64,000 bases of DNA, from NCBI RefSeq assembly GCF_003854935.1, contig NZ_CP033970.1:806001-870000 (forward strand), read 5' to 3'. Position 1 is the first letter of the stretch. Each line of letters opens with the position of its first letter. This document shows, one piece after another, positions 1 to 8,631 of this stretch. Below the pieces are notes generated by a model. It was not told the DNA's origin and searched no databases. It was given only the letters and a program-made list of their open reading frames with translations. The DNA is from Cupriavidus pauculus. GTDB taxonomy: Bacteria; Pseudomonadota; Gammaproteobacteria; Burkholderiales; Burkholderiaceae. Made by a program: the position numbers and the translations under genes.

Positions 1-816
1 CGCGTTGCCGCCCAGTTCGGTCGTGAAGATGTGCATGTCCAGGTAGCGGTCGGCCGCCAGCAGCGCCAGCGTGGCCGTCAGCACCGGGAAGATGGCCACG
101 ATCAGGATGTTGGTGATCAGCGCCGTCCACGTGAACACCGGCATCTTCATCAGCGTCAGGCCCGGCGCGCGCATGCGCAGGATCGTCACGATGAAGTTGA
201 TGCCGGTCAGCGTGGTGCCCAGCCCCGATATCTGCAGCGACCAGATGTAGTAGTCCACGCCCACGGTCGGGCTGTAACCGAGCCCGCTCAGCGGCGGATA
301 GGCCACCCATCCAGTGGCCGCGAAGTCACCGACGAACATCGACAGCATGACCAGCACCGCGCCCATGGCCGACATCCAGAAGCTCAGCGAGTTGACGAAC
401 GGGTACGCCACGTCGCGCGCGCCAATCTGCAGCGGCACGATCACGTTCATCAGACCCAGGATGAACGGCGTGGCGACGAAGAAGATCATGATCACGCCGT
501 GCGCGGTGAAGATCTGGTCGTAGTGGTGCGGCGGCAGGTAGCCGGCCGCCTCGCCCACGGCAATGGCCTGCTGCGTGCGCATCATGATGGCGTCGGCAAA
601 CCCGCGCAGCAGCATGACCAGCGCCAGCACGATGTACATCACGCCAATGCGCTTGTGGTCCACCGAGCAGATCCACTCGGTCCAGAGATAGCCCCACTTG
701 CGGTAGCGCGTGATCGCGGCCAGCAGCGCGGCGCCGCCCAGCAGCACCGCCACCAGCGTGCCCATGATGATGGGCTCGTGCAGCGGAATGGCGTCGAGAG
801 AAAGTTTTCCGAACAT
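1..816 (-). CDS. cyoB: Cytochrome bo3 ubiquinol oxidase subunit I, partial (C-terminus beyond window)
   Basis: This is the haem-copper oxidase subunit that oxidises ubiquinol, reduces oxygen and pumps protons in the inner membrane. About 272 N-terminal residues are present out of roughly 660 usual for the family; the rest lies beyond base 1. The translation from the ATG at 816 opens [15 protein letters not shown] and continues through [17 protein letters not shown] and several hydrophobic helices, with HGVIMIFF and [11 protein letters not shown]-like segments typical of subunit I. It starts 7 bp after the cyoA stop, so the two genes form an operon, and cyoC and cyoD are expected further left. 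The function is secure from sequence; the quinol (not cytochrome c) specificity is inferred from the cyoA neighbour. Confidence 0.93.
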   Translation of the reverse strand, partial: MFGKLSLDAIPLHEPIIMGTLVAVLLGGAALLAAITRYRKWGYLWTEWICSVDHKRIGVMYIVLALVMLLRGFADAIMMRTQQAIAVGEAAGYLPPHHYDQIFTAHGVIMIFFVATPFILGLMNVIVPLQIGARDVAYPFVNSLSFWMSAMGAVLVMLSMFVGDFAATGWVAYPPLSGLGYSPTVGVDYYIWSLQISGLGTTLTGINFIVTILRMRAPGLTLMKMPVFTWTALITNILIVAIFPVLTATLALLAADRYLDMHIFTTELGGNA

Positions 817-822
817 GATGGG

Positions 823-1818
823 TCAGCGCTCCAGCGTGGTCTGCTGCGCCGGGAGCGGCGGCATGTTGGCGCCGGCAATGGCGCTCAGGGTGACCGGGCT
901 GTCGGCCCGGCAGATGTCGCCGTTGCCGGCCATGTACTGGTCCACCACGCCCTGGAACAGGCGCGGGTCCACCTTGCCGTAGACGGTGACGGGGTCCTTG
1001 CTGCTGGGCTGCTCCAGCCGGCGGTAGGCCGCCGCGTCCAGCGTGTGGCCCGATGCGCGGGCGCGCGCCACCCAGGCGTCGAAATCGGCCCGCGACGTGG
1101 CAACGGTCCGGAAATGCATGTCCGAGAACCCCGCGCCGCTGTAGGCCGCCGAGCGGCCGTCGAACACGCCGGGCTGGTCGGCAATCAGGTGCAGCTTCGT
1201 CTGCATGCCGGCCATCGCATAGACCATGCTGCCCAGCCGCGGGATGAACAGCGCGTTCATCGTCGACTCGGCCGTGATGCGGAAGTTGACCGGCGTGCCC
1301 ACCGGGATCGGCAGTTCGTTCAGCGACGCCACGCCGTACTGCGGATAGATGAACAGCCACTTCCAGTCCAGCGCCACCACGTCCACCTGCAGCGGCGCGA
1401 CAGTCGATTCCAGCGGGCGGAACGGGTCCAGCTTGTGCGTGGTGTCCCAGATGATGATGCCCAGCAGCGCCACGATCACGCACGGGATGCCCCAGACCAC
1501 CACCTCGATCCGGGTGGAATGCGACCAGCGCGGCGCGTACGCGGCCCGGGTATTGCCTTCGCGGTAGCGCCACGCGAACACCAGCGTCAGGATGATCACG
1601 GGCACCACCACCAGCAGCATCAGCGCCGTGGCCAGCACGATCAGATTGCGCGTCTGAACGCCGATGGAGCCGCTGGGGTTCAGCAGGTCCCACGTGCAGC
1701 CGGTCAGGATCAGCGGCGCGATGGCGGCCAGGCAGGCGCCGGGCGGCAGGAACGATGAGGCGGCAGGACGGGACGGGGGGCGCCGACGCCCGCGCGGGTC
1801 GGCTGGTGGCTTACGCAT
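823..1818 (-). CDS. cyoA: Cytochrome bo3 ubiquinol oxidase subunit II (lipoprotein)
   Basis: Subunit II of the bo3 quinol oxidase, 331 residues. The N-terminus has an Arg-rich leader and a lipobox (LILTGC, Cys41), followed by two membrane helices (about residues 55-80 and 100-120, ending in VIVALLGIIIWDTTHKLDP) and a periplasmic cupredoxin domain with VDVVALDWKWLFIYPQYG and VNFRITAESTMNALFIPRLG. No CuA cysteine ligands are visible, as expected for a quinol rather than cytochrome c oxidase. The ATG at 1818 is preceded by AAGGTG at good spacing, so I prefer it to an upstream in-frame start at 1860. It is the first gene of the cyo operon and is divergent from the MocR-type gene. Confidence 0.94.
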   Translation of the reverse strand: MRKPPADPRGRRRPPSRPAASSFLPPGACLAAIAPLILTGCTWDLLNPSGSIGVQTRNLIVLATALMLLVVVPVIILTLVFAWRYREGNTRAAYAPRWSHSTRIEVVVWGIPCVIVALLGIIIWDTTHKLDPFRPLESTVAPLQVDVVALDWKWLFIYPQYGVASLNELPIPVGTPVNFRITAESTMNALFIPRLGSMVYAMAGMQTKLHLIADQPGVFDGRSAAYSGAGFSDMHFRTVATSRADFDAWVARARASGHTLDAAAYRRLEQPSSKDPVTVYGKVDPRLFQGVVDQYMAGNGDICRADSPVTLSAIAGANMPPLPAQQTTLER

Positions 1819-1868
1819 GTCAAACACCTTGGTTCGGGGGCGCAGGCGGGGTCCCGGCAACCGGGTAT

Positions 1869-1924
1869 TTGTATGGATTTGCCTGCGGTGTGGCGCATGC
1901 TAAGGTAAGACAACATCCATACAA
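1869..1924. promoter_or_regulatory. 10-bp inverted repeat between cyoA and the MocR-type gene (operator candidate)
   Basis: TTGTATGGAT at 1869-1878 and its exact reverse complement ATCCATACAA at 1915-1924, 36 bp apart, lie in the divergent intergenic space. The right arm ends 13 bp before the proposed TTG start. MocR regulators usually act from sites in the divergent region, so this is a reasonable autoregulatory operator; binding is an inference. Confidence 0.5.
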
Positions 1925-1937
1925 GCGGAGTCTTGTC

Positions 1938-3350
1938 TTGCCTACAACGCAGCCCGTGCGCCCCGGCAACCCGCCGCCCGCCAAACCCGCGTGGATCGGC
2001 GCGTTCGCGCCCGGCGCCGGGCCGCGCTACATCCAGATCGCCGGTTTTCTGGAAACGGCGATGGCCGACGGCCGGCTGGTGCCCGGCGACCGCCTCCCGC
2101 CCCAGCGCGAACTGGCGGCGCTGTTCGGCGTCGACCTGACCACGGTCACCCGGGCGCTGGCCGAGGCCCGCCGGCGCGGGCTGGTGGCGCCGCGCGGTTC
2201 GCTCGGCACCTTCGTCGCCGCCCCGGCCTTTGAACTGGCGCAGGCCGTGGACCTGAGCATGAACGTGCCGCCCCCGCCGGCCGGCATCGACTTTGCCGAC
2301 CTGCTGCGGCGCGGGCTGGCCCAGGTGACGCTGCGCGCCGACGCCAACCTGCTGATGACCTACCAGCTTGGCGGCGGCACCATGCCCGACCGCGTGGCCG
2401 GCGCGCAGTGGCTGGCGCCGATGCTGGGCGACGTGGCGCCCGAGCGCGTGATGGCTAGCCCCGGCGCCCAGCCCGCGCTGGCCGCCCTGATCCTGAGCCG
2501 CACCACGCCCGGCGGCACCATCGCCGCCGAACCGCTGGTCTACCCGGGCGTGCGCGGCGCGGCCGCCGAACTGGGCCGGCAGGTGGCCACCATCGCCGTC
2601 GACGCCGACGGCATGCACCCCGACGCGCTCGACGCCGCCTGCCGCAGCGGCAACGTCCAGCTCGTCTACCTCAACCCGACGCTGCAGAACCCCACCACCC
2701 ACACGATGCCCGCGGCGCGCCGGCGCGAGATCGTCCGCGTGGCGCGGCAGCATGGCGTGCTGATCGTCGAGGACGACCCGTACTGGCTGCTGACGCCCGA
2801 CGCGCCGCCGCCGCTGGCCGCCATCGCGCCGGACCAGACCGTCTACATCGCCACGCTGGCCAAATGCCTGAGTCCGGGCCTGCGCACCGCCTACGTGGTG
2901 GCGCCCGACCGCGACATGCAGGAATCGATCCTCGGCGCCCTGCGCGCGATCACGCTGATGGCGTCGCCGATTGCCACGGCGCTGGCAACCCAGTGGATCC
3001 GCGACGGCTCAGCCGCCGCGCTGCTGGCCGGCATCCGCGAGGAAGCCGCCGCGCGCCAGCAGATTGCCCGGCAATGGCTGGCGGCCAGCGGCCCGTTTGC
3101 GCCGTCGGGCATCCACGTCTGGCACGCGCTGCCCAGCTACTGGTCATCGGCCGGATTCAGCCGCGCGGCGCAGGACGCCTCGCTGCGCGTCACCGCGTCT
3201 GACGTGTTCCACGACGGCGCCGCGCCGCCCAACGCCATCCGCATCGCGCTGGGCGGCGTGCCGGACCGCGCGCAGCTATCGATGGCACTGAAGAAGCTGT
3301 CGGGCCTGCTGGCGGGCAAGCCGCCCCATGCGTCGATGCCGGTGATCTGA
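1938..3350 (+). CDS. MocR-type (GntR-aminotransferase) transcriptional regulator / PLP-dependent enzyme
   Basis: A fusion of an N-terminal winged helix-turn-helix of the GntR class (RYIQIAGFLETAMADGRLVPGD, then LPPQRELAALFGVDLTTVTRALAEA) and a C-terminal fold-type I aminotransferase domain. The aminotransferase part shows LVYLNPTLQNPTTHTM, VEDDPYW and the expected PLP-lysine region TLAKCLSPGLRTAYV. Family members (PdxR, GabR, TauR) are PLP-responsive regulators. No start codon other than TTG fits the N-terminus: the TTG at 1938 follows a purine-rich GCGGAG by 7 bp. The regulated gene is unknown. It is divergent from cyoA, but nothing in the sequence shows that it controls respiration; it could equally control a distant gene. 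Confidence 0.88.
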   Translation: MPTTQPVRPGNPPPAKPAWIGAFAPGAGPRYIQIAGFLETAMADGRLVPGDRLPPQRELAALFGVDLTTVTRALAEARRRGLVAPRGSLGTFVAAPAFELAQAVDLSMNVPPPPAGIDFADLLRRGLAQVTLRADANLLMTYQLGGGTMPDRVAGAQWLAPMLGDVAPERVMASPGAQPALAALILSRTTPGGTIAAEPLVYPGVRGAAAELGRQVATIAVDADGMHPDALDAACRSGNVQLVYLNPTLQNPTTHTMPAARRREIVRVARQHGVLIVEDDPYWLLTPDAPPPLAAIAPDQTVYIATLAKCLSPGLRTAYVVAPDRDMQESILGALRAITLMASPIATALATQWIRDGSAAALLAGIREEAAARQQIARQWLAASGPFAPSGIHVWHALPSYWSSAGFSRAAQDASLRVTASDVFHDGAAPPNAIRIALGGVPDRAQLSMALKKLSGLLAGKPPHASMPVI

Positions 3351-3357
3351 GCCGGCG

Positions 3358-5100
3358 TCAGCCCACCACGGCCAGCAGACCGGCCACGCCGAAGCCCAGC
3401 GCGGCCAGCGCGTCGCCGGCAATCAGCCCGCCGCCCACCAGCGAAGTCGTGCTCATGTCCTCGGGCAGCGCCGCGTCGCGCGATGCCCGGCGCGCCCGGC
3501 TGTCCCACAGGCTGGCCGCCACGCCGCCGGCCGCCATCCACACGGTGGCCGGCAGGTTGACAAAGCCGCCAAACGACGACGCATACGGCGACGGCAGCAC
3601 CACCGCATCGAGCACGAAATCGCAGGTCCGGCCGGCCCGGCCCGCCTGGGCAAACCGCATATAGCGCGGCCACGCGCGCAGCGCCTTGCGCAGGACCTCG
3701 GTCACCAGCCCGATACCCACGCCGATCCAGACCGCCAGCCGCTGGTAGGGCCGGTCCTCGGTCATGCTGCGCAGCGCGCCGACGATCTTGTAGGTCATGG
3801 CCGATGTCCAGCGCGCCGGCTGCTGGTCGGCCGGCAGCACGGTCTGGTCGAGCCGCAGCACCGGATAGGCATCCATGAACAGCCGCGCCAGCAGCACCGC
3901 CAGCACCGCGCCCACCACGATCCCCGCCACCTGGTAGGCAAACTGCACCGTGCGGTTGGTGCCGAGCCGCCAGCCCGTGGAGCGGTCCTGCTGCATGTCG
4001 CACGCCTCGGCCGTGGAGACCAGCAGCACCGTCGCCGCGATCAGCCCGACATGGGGCTGGCGCAGCCCCACCGCCGCCATCAGGATCACGGTCAGCACGA
4101 ACGCGGACGAAATCGGGTTCTGGTCGACCATCCCCACCGAGATGCCGTTGACCAGCGCGAAGACCAGCACCAGCCCGACGGCCATCAACTGGTAGCCGAC
4201 GGGCTGGTCGAACCATGCGGCGCCGCTGGCGACCACCGCCAGGCCCCAGACCACGACCCAGGCGACGATCCAGCGCTGCGGCGCCGACGCACGGCCCGCC
4301 GACTCGCCGGTGGCCCGCCGCGCGCGCTGCCGGGCACGCGCCAGCAGGAGCATCACGTCCACGGCGGCGGCGCCCATGATCATCCCCAGCGCCAGCAGGA
4401 ACGTGATCTTGCGATAGGGATCGCCCGGCGCCAGCCAGCCGATGGACACGAAGTACGGCGTCAGCGCCCACCCGGCCAGCCCGCCCACCAGCGCGGCGAT
4501 GCCGATGCGCGCGCCGACGATCATCCCGACCCCGAACGTCGACGCCGACAGGTCGATGGCACCCAGCCACGCCACGCGCGTGGCCCCCACCCCGGCCAGC
4601 ACGCCCGCGCCCATCCCGCCGGCCAGCCGCGCCAGCGACCGGCGCAGCAGCACCGGATCGGTCAGCGCACGCAGGATGTTGGCCACGGCCAGCCCGGACG
4701 GGAACGTGAGCTGCATGCGATCCACCAGCAACGGCGTGTAGAGCATGCCCACGCCCACGCCGTACATGCCGATGCAGAGCATGTAGCCGATCAGCTGCCA
4801 CAGCGGCGGCTGCGCAATGCCCATCCATCCCATCGCCTGGATGACGACCACCATGCCACCCATCCCCGCCACCGACGCCGCCGCGGTCTGGATGTAGTTA
4901 GCCCCATGCCGCCCCGCCGCGCCATACCCGGCCGTCACCGCCGAACCAAGGATGCCGGCCAGCACCTGCCCGCCCACGAAGAACCCCAGCGAGAAGTTCA
5001 TGTACGCCGCCGCCACGCCCCCCAGCGGCCCCAGCACAAGCATGCCGGCCGCGCCGAGCAGCAGGTGGTAGGGCCAGGTGTGGGGGGTGGGCAGGCGCAT
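3358..5100 (-). CDS. OPT-family oligopeptide/metal-chelate transporter
   Basis: A polytopic inner-membrane protein of about 580 residues with roughly 14 hydrophobic segments and OPT features such as NYIQTAAASVAGMGGM near the N-terminus, TFPSGLAVANILRAL, and EACDMQQDRSTGWRLGTN in the middle. The family imports small peptides or metal chelates; the substrate cannot be read here. The ATG at 5100 (MRLPTPHTWPYHLLLG) is chosen because upstream in-frame sequence is low-complexity and runs into the REP array. It converges on the MocR-type gene with 7 bp between stop codons. Confidence 0.85.
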   Translation of the reverse strand: MRLPTPHTWPYHLLLGAAGMLVLGPLGGVAAAYMNFSLGFFVGGQVLAGILGSAVTAGYGAAGRHGANYIQTAAASVAGMGGMVVVIQAMGWMGIAQPPLWQLIGYMLCIGMYGVGVGMLYTPLLVDRMQLTFPSGLAVANILRALTDPVLLRRSLARLAGGMGAGVLAGVGATRVAWLGAIDLSASTFGVGMIVGARIGIAALVGGLAGWALTPYFVSIGWLAPGDPYRKITFLLALGMIMGAAAVDVMLLLARARQRARRATGESAGRASAPQRWIVAWVVVWGLAVVASGAAWFDQPVGYQLMAVGLVLVFALVNGISVGMVDQNPISSAFVLTVILMAAVGLRQPHVGLIAATVLLVSTAEACDMQQDRSTGWRLGTNRTVQFAYQVAGIVVGAVLAVLLARLFMDAYPVLRLDQTVLPADQQPARWTSAMTYKIVGALRSMTEDRPYQRLAVWIGVGIGLVTEVLRKALRAWPRYMRFAQAGRAGRTCDFVLDAVVLPSPYASSFGGFVNLPATVWMAAGGVAASLWDSRARRASRDAALPEDMSTTSLVGGGLIAGDALAALGFGVAGLLAVVG

Positions 5101-5139
5101 GGCTCGATTGTGGCGGCGAATCAGGGTGGTCGGCAATTG

Positions 5140-5395
5140 GCCGGCTGGCCCTCTCCCCCGGCCCCTCTCCCGCAAGCGGGAGAGGGGAGAACCCCGCAGG
5201 TCTTCCGATCGCTCATGGTTTGCTCCCTCTCCCGCAACGCGGGAGAGGGAAAACGCCGCAGGTCTTTCGATCGCTCACGGTTTGCTCCCCTCTCCAGCAA
5301 CGCGGGAGAGGGAAAACCCCGTAGGTCCTTTGATCGCTCATGGTTTGCTCCCCTCTCCCGCAACGCGGGAGAGGGGCCGGGGGAGAGGGCAGGCG
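5140..5395. repeat. REP-like tandem array: four hairpin units, ~62-bp period
   Basis: Four copies of a near-perfect hairpin, left arm CCCCTCTCCCGC and right arm GCGGGAGAGGGG, begin at about 5162, 5225, 5287 and 5350. They are separated by conserved linkers with CGATCGCTCATGG and TTTGCTCC, so the whole unit, not only the palindrome, is tandemly repeated. Isolated members of the same palindrome occur at 13978-14180. The array fills most of the gap between the OPT gene and the dehydrogenase gene and has no coding potential. It looks like a REP/BIME-type element with a possible role as terminator or mRNA stabiliser. Confidence 0.85.
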
Positions 5396-5438
5396 CATGC
5401 GTACCGACCCCGCCAAAAACAAGACCCACCTGCAAAAG

Positions 5439-5454
5439 CGTACCCATTTCTGCG
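5439..5454 (-). repeat. Dispersed copy of the origin 16-mer
   Basis: On the minus strand this reads CGCAGAAATGGGTACG, identical to several units of the origin array at 26.8-27.9 kb. It is intergenic, next to a second copy 34 bp away. Confidence 0.85.
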
Positions 5455-5472
5455 CCCTCCGCCCCGCCACAG

Positions 5473-5488
5473 CGTACCCATTTCTGCG
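5473..5488 (-). repeat. Dispersed copy of the origin 16-mer
   Basis: Minus-strand CGCAGAAATGGGTACG, intergenic. With the copy at 5439 it is one of two pairs of dispersed copies; the other is 24605/24650. The rest of this gap (5395-5628) contains no other feature I can recognise. Confidence 0.85.
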
Positions 5489-5628
5489 CCCCGCCACGCC
5501 CGCCGATCCCGACTGATAATCGCCCACAACACCGTCGCGCCGCAGGCAGCCCGGCGCCCCCGGGCATAGAATGCGGGGTCGGCCCTGGCCGGCCTTTACG
5601 ACTTTCCTCTCTCGATCCGCTGTCACGC

Positions 5629-6564
5629 ATGAAGCCCGCCCTGCTCGTCCTGGTCCAGCTCGAACCGGACCACCTCGTCCTCGTTTCCCGCCAATACGAC
5701 GCCTGCTACGCGCCCGATGCCGCGCAGCGGGCCGAAGCCATCGCCAGCAAGGGCGGCACGTTCCGCGCGGTGCTGACCAACGGCACCACGGGCCTGACGG
5801 CCGCGGACGTTGCCGCCATGCCGCAACTGACGCTGGTGTGCGCGCTGGGCGCCGGGTACGAGAACATCGACATCGCCGCCTGCCGGGCGCGCGGCATTGC
5901 CGTGGGCAACGGCGCGGGCACCAACGATAGCTGCGTGGCCGACCACGCGATGGCGCTGCTGCTGGCTACCGTGCGCCGCGTGCCCTCGCTGGACCGCGCC
6001 ACGCGCGACGGCATCTGGCGCACGACCATCGCGCTGCCGCCCAATGTGTCCGGCAAGCGGCTGGGCATCGTCGGGCTGGGCACGATTGGCCGGCGCATCG
6101 CCCAGCGCGGCCAGGCGTTCGACCTGGAGGTGGGCTACCACAACCGCCGCCCGCGCGAGGACGCTCCGTACCGTTACTTTGCCGATGTGATGGCGCTGGC
6201 CGAATGGGCCGACTACCTCGTGGTCGCCACGCCGGGCGGCCCGGCCACGCGCCATATGGTCAATGCGGGCGTGCTGCGCGCGCTGGGGCCGGGCGGCTAT
6301 CTGGTCAACATCGCGCGCGGCAGCGTGGTCGACACGGCCGCCCTGGGCAACGCGCTGCGGGCCGGCCAGCTTGGCGGCGCCGGGCTGGACGTCTACGAGA
6401 GCGAGCCCGAGCCGCCGGCCGAACTGTTCGATTGCCCGAACGTCGTGCTGACGCCGCACGTGGGCGGATGGTCGCCCGAGGCGGTGCTGGCATCGGTGAA
6501 CCAGTTCCTGGAAAACGCCCGCCGCCACTTTGCCGGCGAGCCGCTGGTGGCCCCGGTGGGCTGA
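5629..6564 (+). CDS. D-2-hydroxyacid dehydrogenase (NAD(P)-dependent)
   Basis: 311 residues, a normal length for the family, which interconverts 2-hydroxy and 2-keto acids in the cytoplasm (for example glyoxylate/hydroxypyruvate or 2-ketogluconate reductases). The nucleotide-binding fold shows LGIVGLGTIGRRIAQR, the substrate loop LGAGYENIDIAACRARGI and VGNGAGTNDSCVADHAMALL. The catalytic Arg lies in NIARGSVVD, the Glu in GLDVYESEPEPP, and the His in LTPHVGGWSPEA. The substrate cannot be decided from sequence. The gene stands just downstream of, and convergent with, the glucose operon; a 2-ketogluconate or glyoxylate reductase role is possible but only an inference. Confidence 0.9.
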   Translation: MKPALLVLVQLEPDHLVLVSRQYDACYAPDAAQRAEAIASKGGTFRAVLTNGTTGLTAADVAAMPQLTLVCALGAGYENIDIAACRARGIAVGNGAGTNDSCVADHAMALLLATVRRVPSLDRATRDGIWRTTIALPPNVSGKRLGIVGLGTIGRRIAQRGQAFDLEVGYHNRRPREDAPYRYFADVMALAEWADYLVVATPGGPATRHMVNAGVLRALGPGGYLVNIARGSVVDTAALGNALRAGQLGGAGLDVYESEPEPPAELFDCPNVVLTPHVGGWSPEAVLASVNQFLENARRHFAGEPLVAPVG

Positions 6565-6574
6565 CGCCCCGGCC

Positions 6575-7912
6575 TCAGCCGACGGCCGGAAACACCACGC
6601 GCACGCGCAGGCCCGGCGCCGCGTCTTCCAGCGCCACCTGCGCGCCGTGGGACTGCGCCACCTCGGCGACGATCGCCAGGCCCAGGCCGCTGCCGCCCGT
6701 GGGTGCGTCGGGCGCACGGTAGAAGCGGTCGAACACGCGCGCGCGTTCGTCGGGCGGGATGCCGGGGCCGTTGTCGGTCACCACCAGCTCGATGCCGCGC
6801 CCGGTGTGCGCCACGCAGACGTCGACCCGGCCGCCGCGCGGGATGTAGTGCAGCGCGTTGTCGACGAGGTTGGTCAGCAGGATGCGCAGCGCGTCGGCAT
6901 CGCCACGCACCGTGACCGGCCCCTGCGTGCCGCCATCCTCCAGCCCCAGGTCGATGTCGCGGTCGATGGCCGCCTGCGACATCTGCACCACCACTTCGCC
7001 AGCCAGCGCCCGCAGGTTTACCGGTTCGTGCGGCGGCGGCGCGGCGCCGGGCTCCTGGCGCGCCAGCGTCAGCAACTGCGCCACCATATGCGTGAGCCGC
7101 TCCAGCCCCTGCCGTAGCTGGCCCAGCGCCGCCTGCCGCGCGTCGGCGCTTTCGGCGCGCTCCACCAGCTGGGCCTGGAGCTGCAACGCGGTCAGCGGCG
7201 TGCGCAGCGCGTGCGCGGCATCGGCCACGAAGGCACGTTGGGTGTCGATGGCATGGGCCAGCCGTGCCAGCAACTGGTTCAGCGCGGCCGACAGCGGCGC
7301 GATCTCGTCGGGCATGTCGCGCACGGCCAGCGGCGCCAGCGTGTTGGCATCGCGCGCGCGCACCTCGGTGGCAATCTCGCGCAGCGGACGCAGGCCGCGT
7401 CCCACCGCCATCCACACCAGCCACGCCAGCAGCGGCAGCAACAGCAGCAGCGGTGCCACGGTGCGCAGCGCCATATGGGCCGCCAGCGTGCGGCGCGCGC
7501 TGAGCGGCTGGGCGATCTGCACCACGGCCGGCCCCAGCTGGACGCTGTAGATGCGCCATTCGCCCGATTCTGTCTGCGCGTTGGTGAAACCCAGCTCGGC
7601 GCGCGGCGGCAGCGCCGGGCGGGAATGCGACAGATAGAGGCTGCGGCCCGAGCCGTCCCAGATATGGATCACGACGTCCTCGTCGGCACGCAGCAGGTCG
7701 GCGCCCGTGGCACTGCCGCCGCCATCGAACGGCGGCGCCATCGGGGCCTGGAACTGGCTGGGCAGCGCGGCGGCAAGCTGCTTCATCTGGTAGTCGAACA
7801 GCGCGTTGGCTTCCTGCCGCGCCTGGCCGTAGATCAGGCCCGTGGCCACGGCGATGCCCAGCGCCAGGCCCGCCGCGAGCCACCACAGCAACGTTCGCTG
7901 GATCGATCGCAT
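6575..7912 (-). CDS. Sensor histidine kinase (GltS/QseC-like), last gene of the glucose operon
   Basis: 445 residues: a first membrane helix (about residues 8-28), a periplasmic sensor of about 130 residues, a second helix (about 165-185, LLLLLPLLAWLVWMAVG), a HAMP linker, the phosphoacceptor box FVADAAHALRTPLTAL (His near residue 235), and an ATPase domain with NLVDNALHY, VTDNGPGIPPDE and GGSGLGLAIV. Its ATG overlaps the stop of the response regulator gene (ATGA at 7912), so the two are translationally coupled. Pseudomonas has a comparable edd-glk-gltR-gltS arrangement that controls glucose uptake. By analogy this kinase probably senses a sugar acid, but only synteny supports that. Confidence 0.88.
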   Translation of the reverse strand: MRSIQRTLLWWLAAGLALGIAVATGLIYGQARQEANALFDYQMKQLAAALPSQFQAPMAPPFDGGGSATGADLLRADEDVVIHIWDGSGRSLYLSHSRPALPPRAELGFTNAQTESGEWRIYSVQLGPAVVQIAQPLSARRTLAAHMALRTVAPLLLLLPLLAWLVWMAVGRGLRPLREIATEVRARDANTLAPLAVRDMPDEIAPLSAALNQLLARLAHAIDTQRAFVADAAHALRTPLTALQLQAQLVERAESADARQAALGQLRQGLERLTHMVAQLLTLARQEPGAAPPPHEPVNLRALAGEVVVQMSQAAIDRDIDLGLEDGGTQGPVTVRGDADALRILLTNLVDNALHYIPRGGRVDVCVAHTGRGIELVVTDNGPGIPPDERARVFDRFYRAPDAPTGGSGLGLAIVAEVAQSHGAQVALEDAAPGLRVRVVFPAVG

Positions 7913-8619
7913 CAGTCGGCCGCCTTGCTGGCCGCGTCATCCAGCTGCGGCATCAGGTAGCCGACGCCGCGGATGTTGCGGATCAGCCCCGCGCCGAACT
8001 TGCGGCGCAGCGCGTGGATATAGACCTCCACCGTGTTGCTGCCGACCTCGTCGTCCCAGCCGTACAGCCGCTCCTGCAGTTGTGGCACCGACCAGACCTT
8101 GCCGGGCCGGGCCATCAGCGCCGACAGCAGCGCGTACTCGCGCGCCGACAGCCGCACCGGCGTGCCGGCCTGCGTGGCCTCGCGCGTGGACGGGTTCAGC
8201 ACGATGTCGCCGTAGCGCAGCTCCGGCTCCGCCCGGCCTTCGGCGCGGCGCGCCATCGCGTGCATGCGCGCCACCAGCTCCTGCAGGTCGAATGGCTTGA
8301 TCACGTAGTCATCGGCGCCGGCGTTGAGCCCGGCCACGCGGTCCGCCACGGCGTCGCGGGCGGTGACGATCAGCACCGGCGTGCGCACGTTGCGCGCGCG
8401 CAGCGTCTTGAGCACGTCGATGCCCGAGCGGCGCGGCAGCCCCAGGTCCAGCAGCACGAGGTCGTAGCCGCCATCGGCGCGGGGGCCGTGCTGGTCGGAC
8501 GCGGCGTCCAGCCCCGCGTCGCCATCGGTCACCCAGTCCACCGTAAAGCCCTCCTGGCGCAGCGCCGTCTTCACGCTCTCGCCGATCATGGCATCGTCTT
8601 CCACCAGCAGGACTCGCAT
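7912..8619 (-). CDS. OmpR-family response regulator (GltR-like by context)
   Basis: 235 residues. The receiver domain has the acidic pair VEDDAM, the phosphorylatable Asp in LVLLDLGLP (about residue 58) and the conserved Lys in VIKPFD. The C-terminal winged helix has LSAREYALLSALM, SNTVEVYIHALRRKFG and IRNIRGVGYLM. It starts 12 bp after the glk stop and overlaps the kinase gene by one base on its other side. It is therefore in the zwf-pgl-glk operon and most likely regulates glucose transport or the Entner-Doudoroff genes. An alternative is a general TctD/QseB-type regulator carried along by the operon. Confidence 0.9.
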   Translation of the reverse strand: MRVLLVEDDAMIGESVKTALRQEGFTVDWVTDGDAGLDAASDQHGPRADGGYDLVLLDLGLPRRSGIDVLKTLRARNVRTPVLIVTARDAVADRVAGLNAGADDYVIKPFDLQELVARMHAMARRAEGRAEPELRYGDIVLNPSTREATQAGTPVRLSAREYALLSALMARPGKVWSVPQLQERLYGWDDEVGSNTVEVYIHALRRKFGAGLIRNIRGVGYLMPQLDDAASKAAD

Positions 8620-8631
8620 GGTCGTCGGCGC

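Noticed and set aside
5078-5630. Open frames through the REP-like array
   Set aside because: They translate the hairpin units (LSRKRERG, SPATRERE type) and have no independent support.
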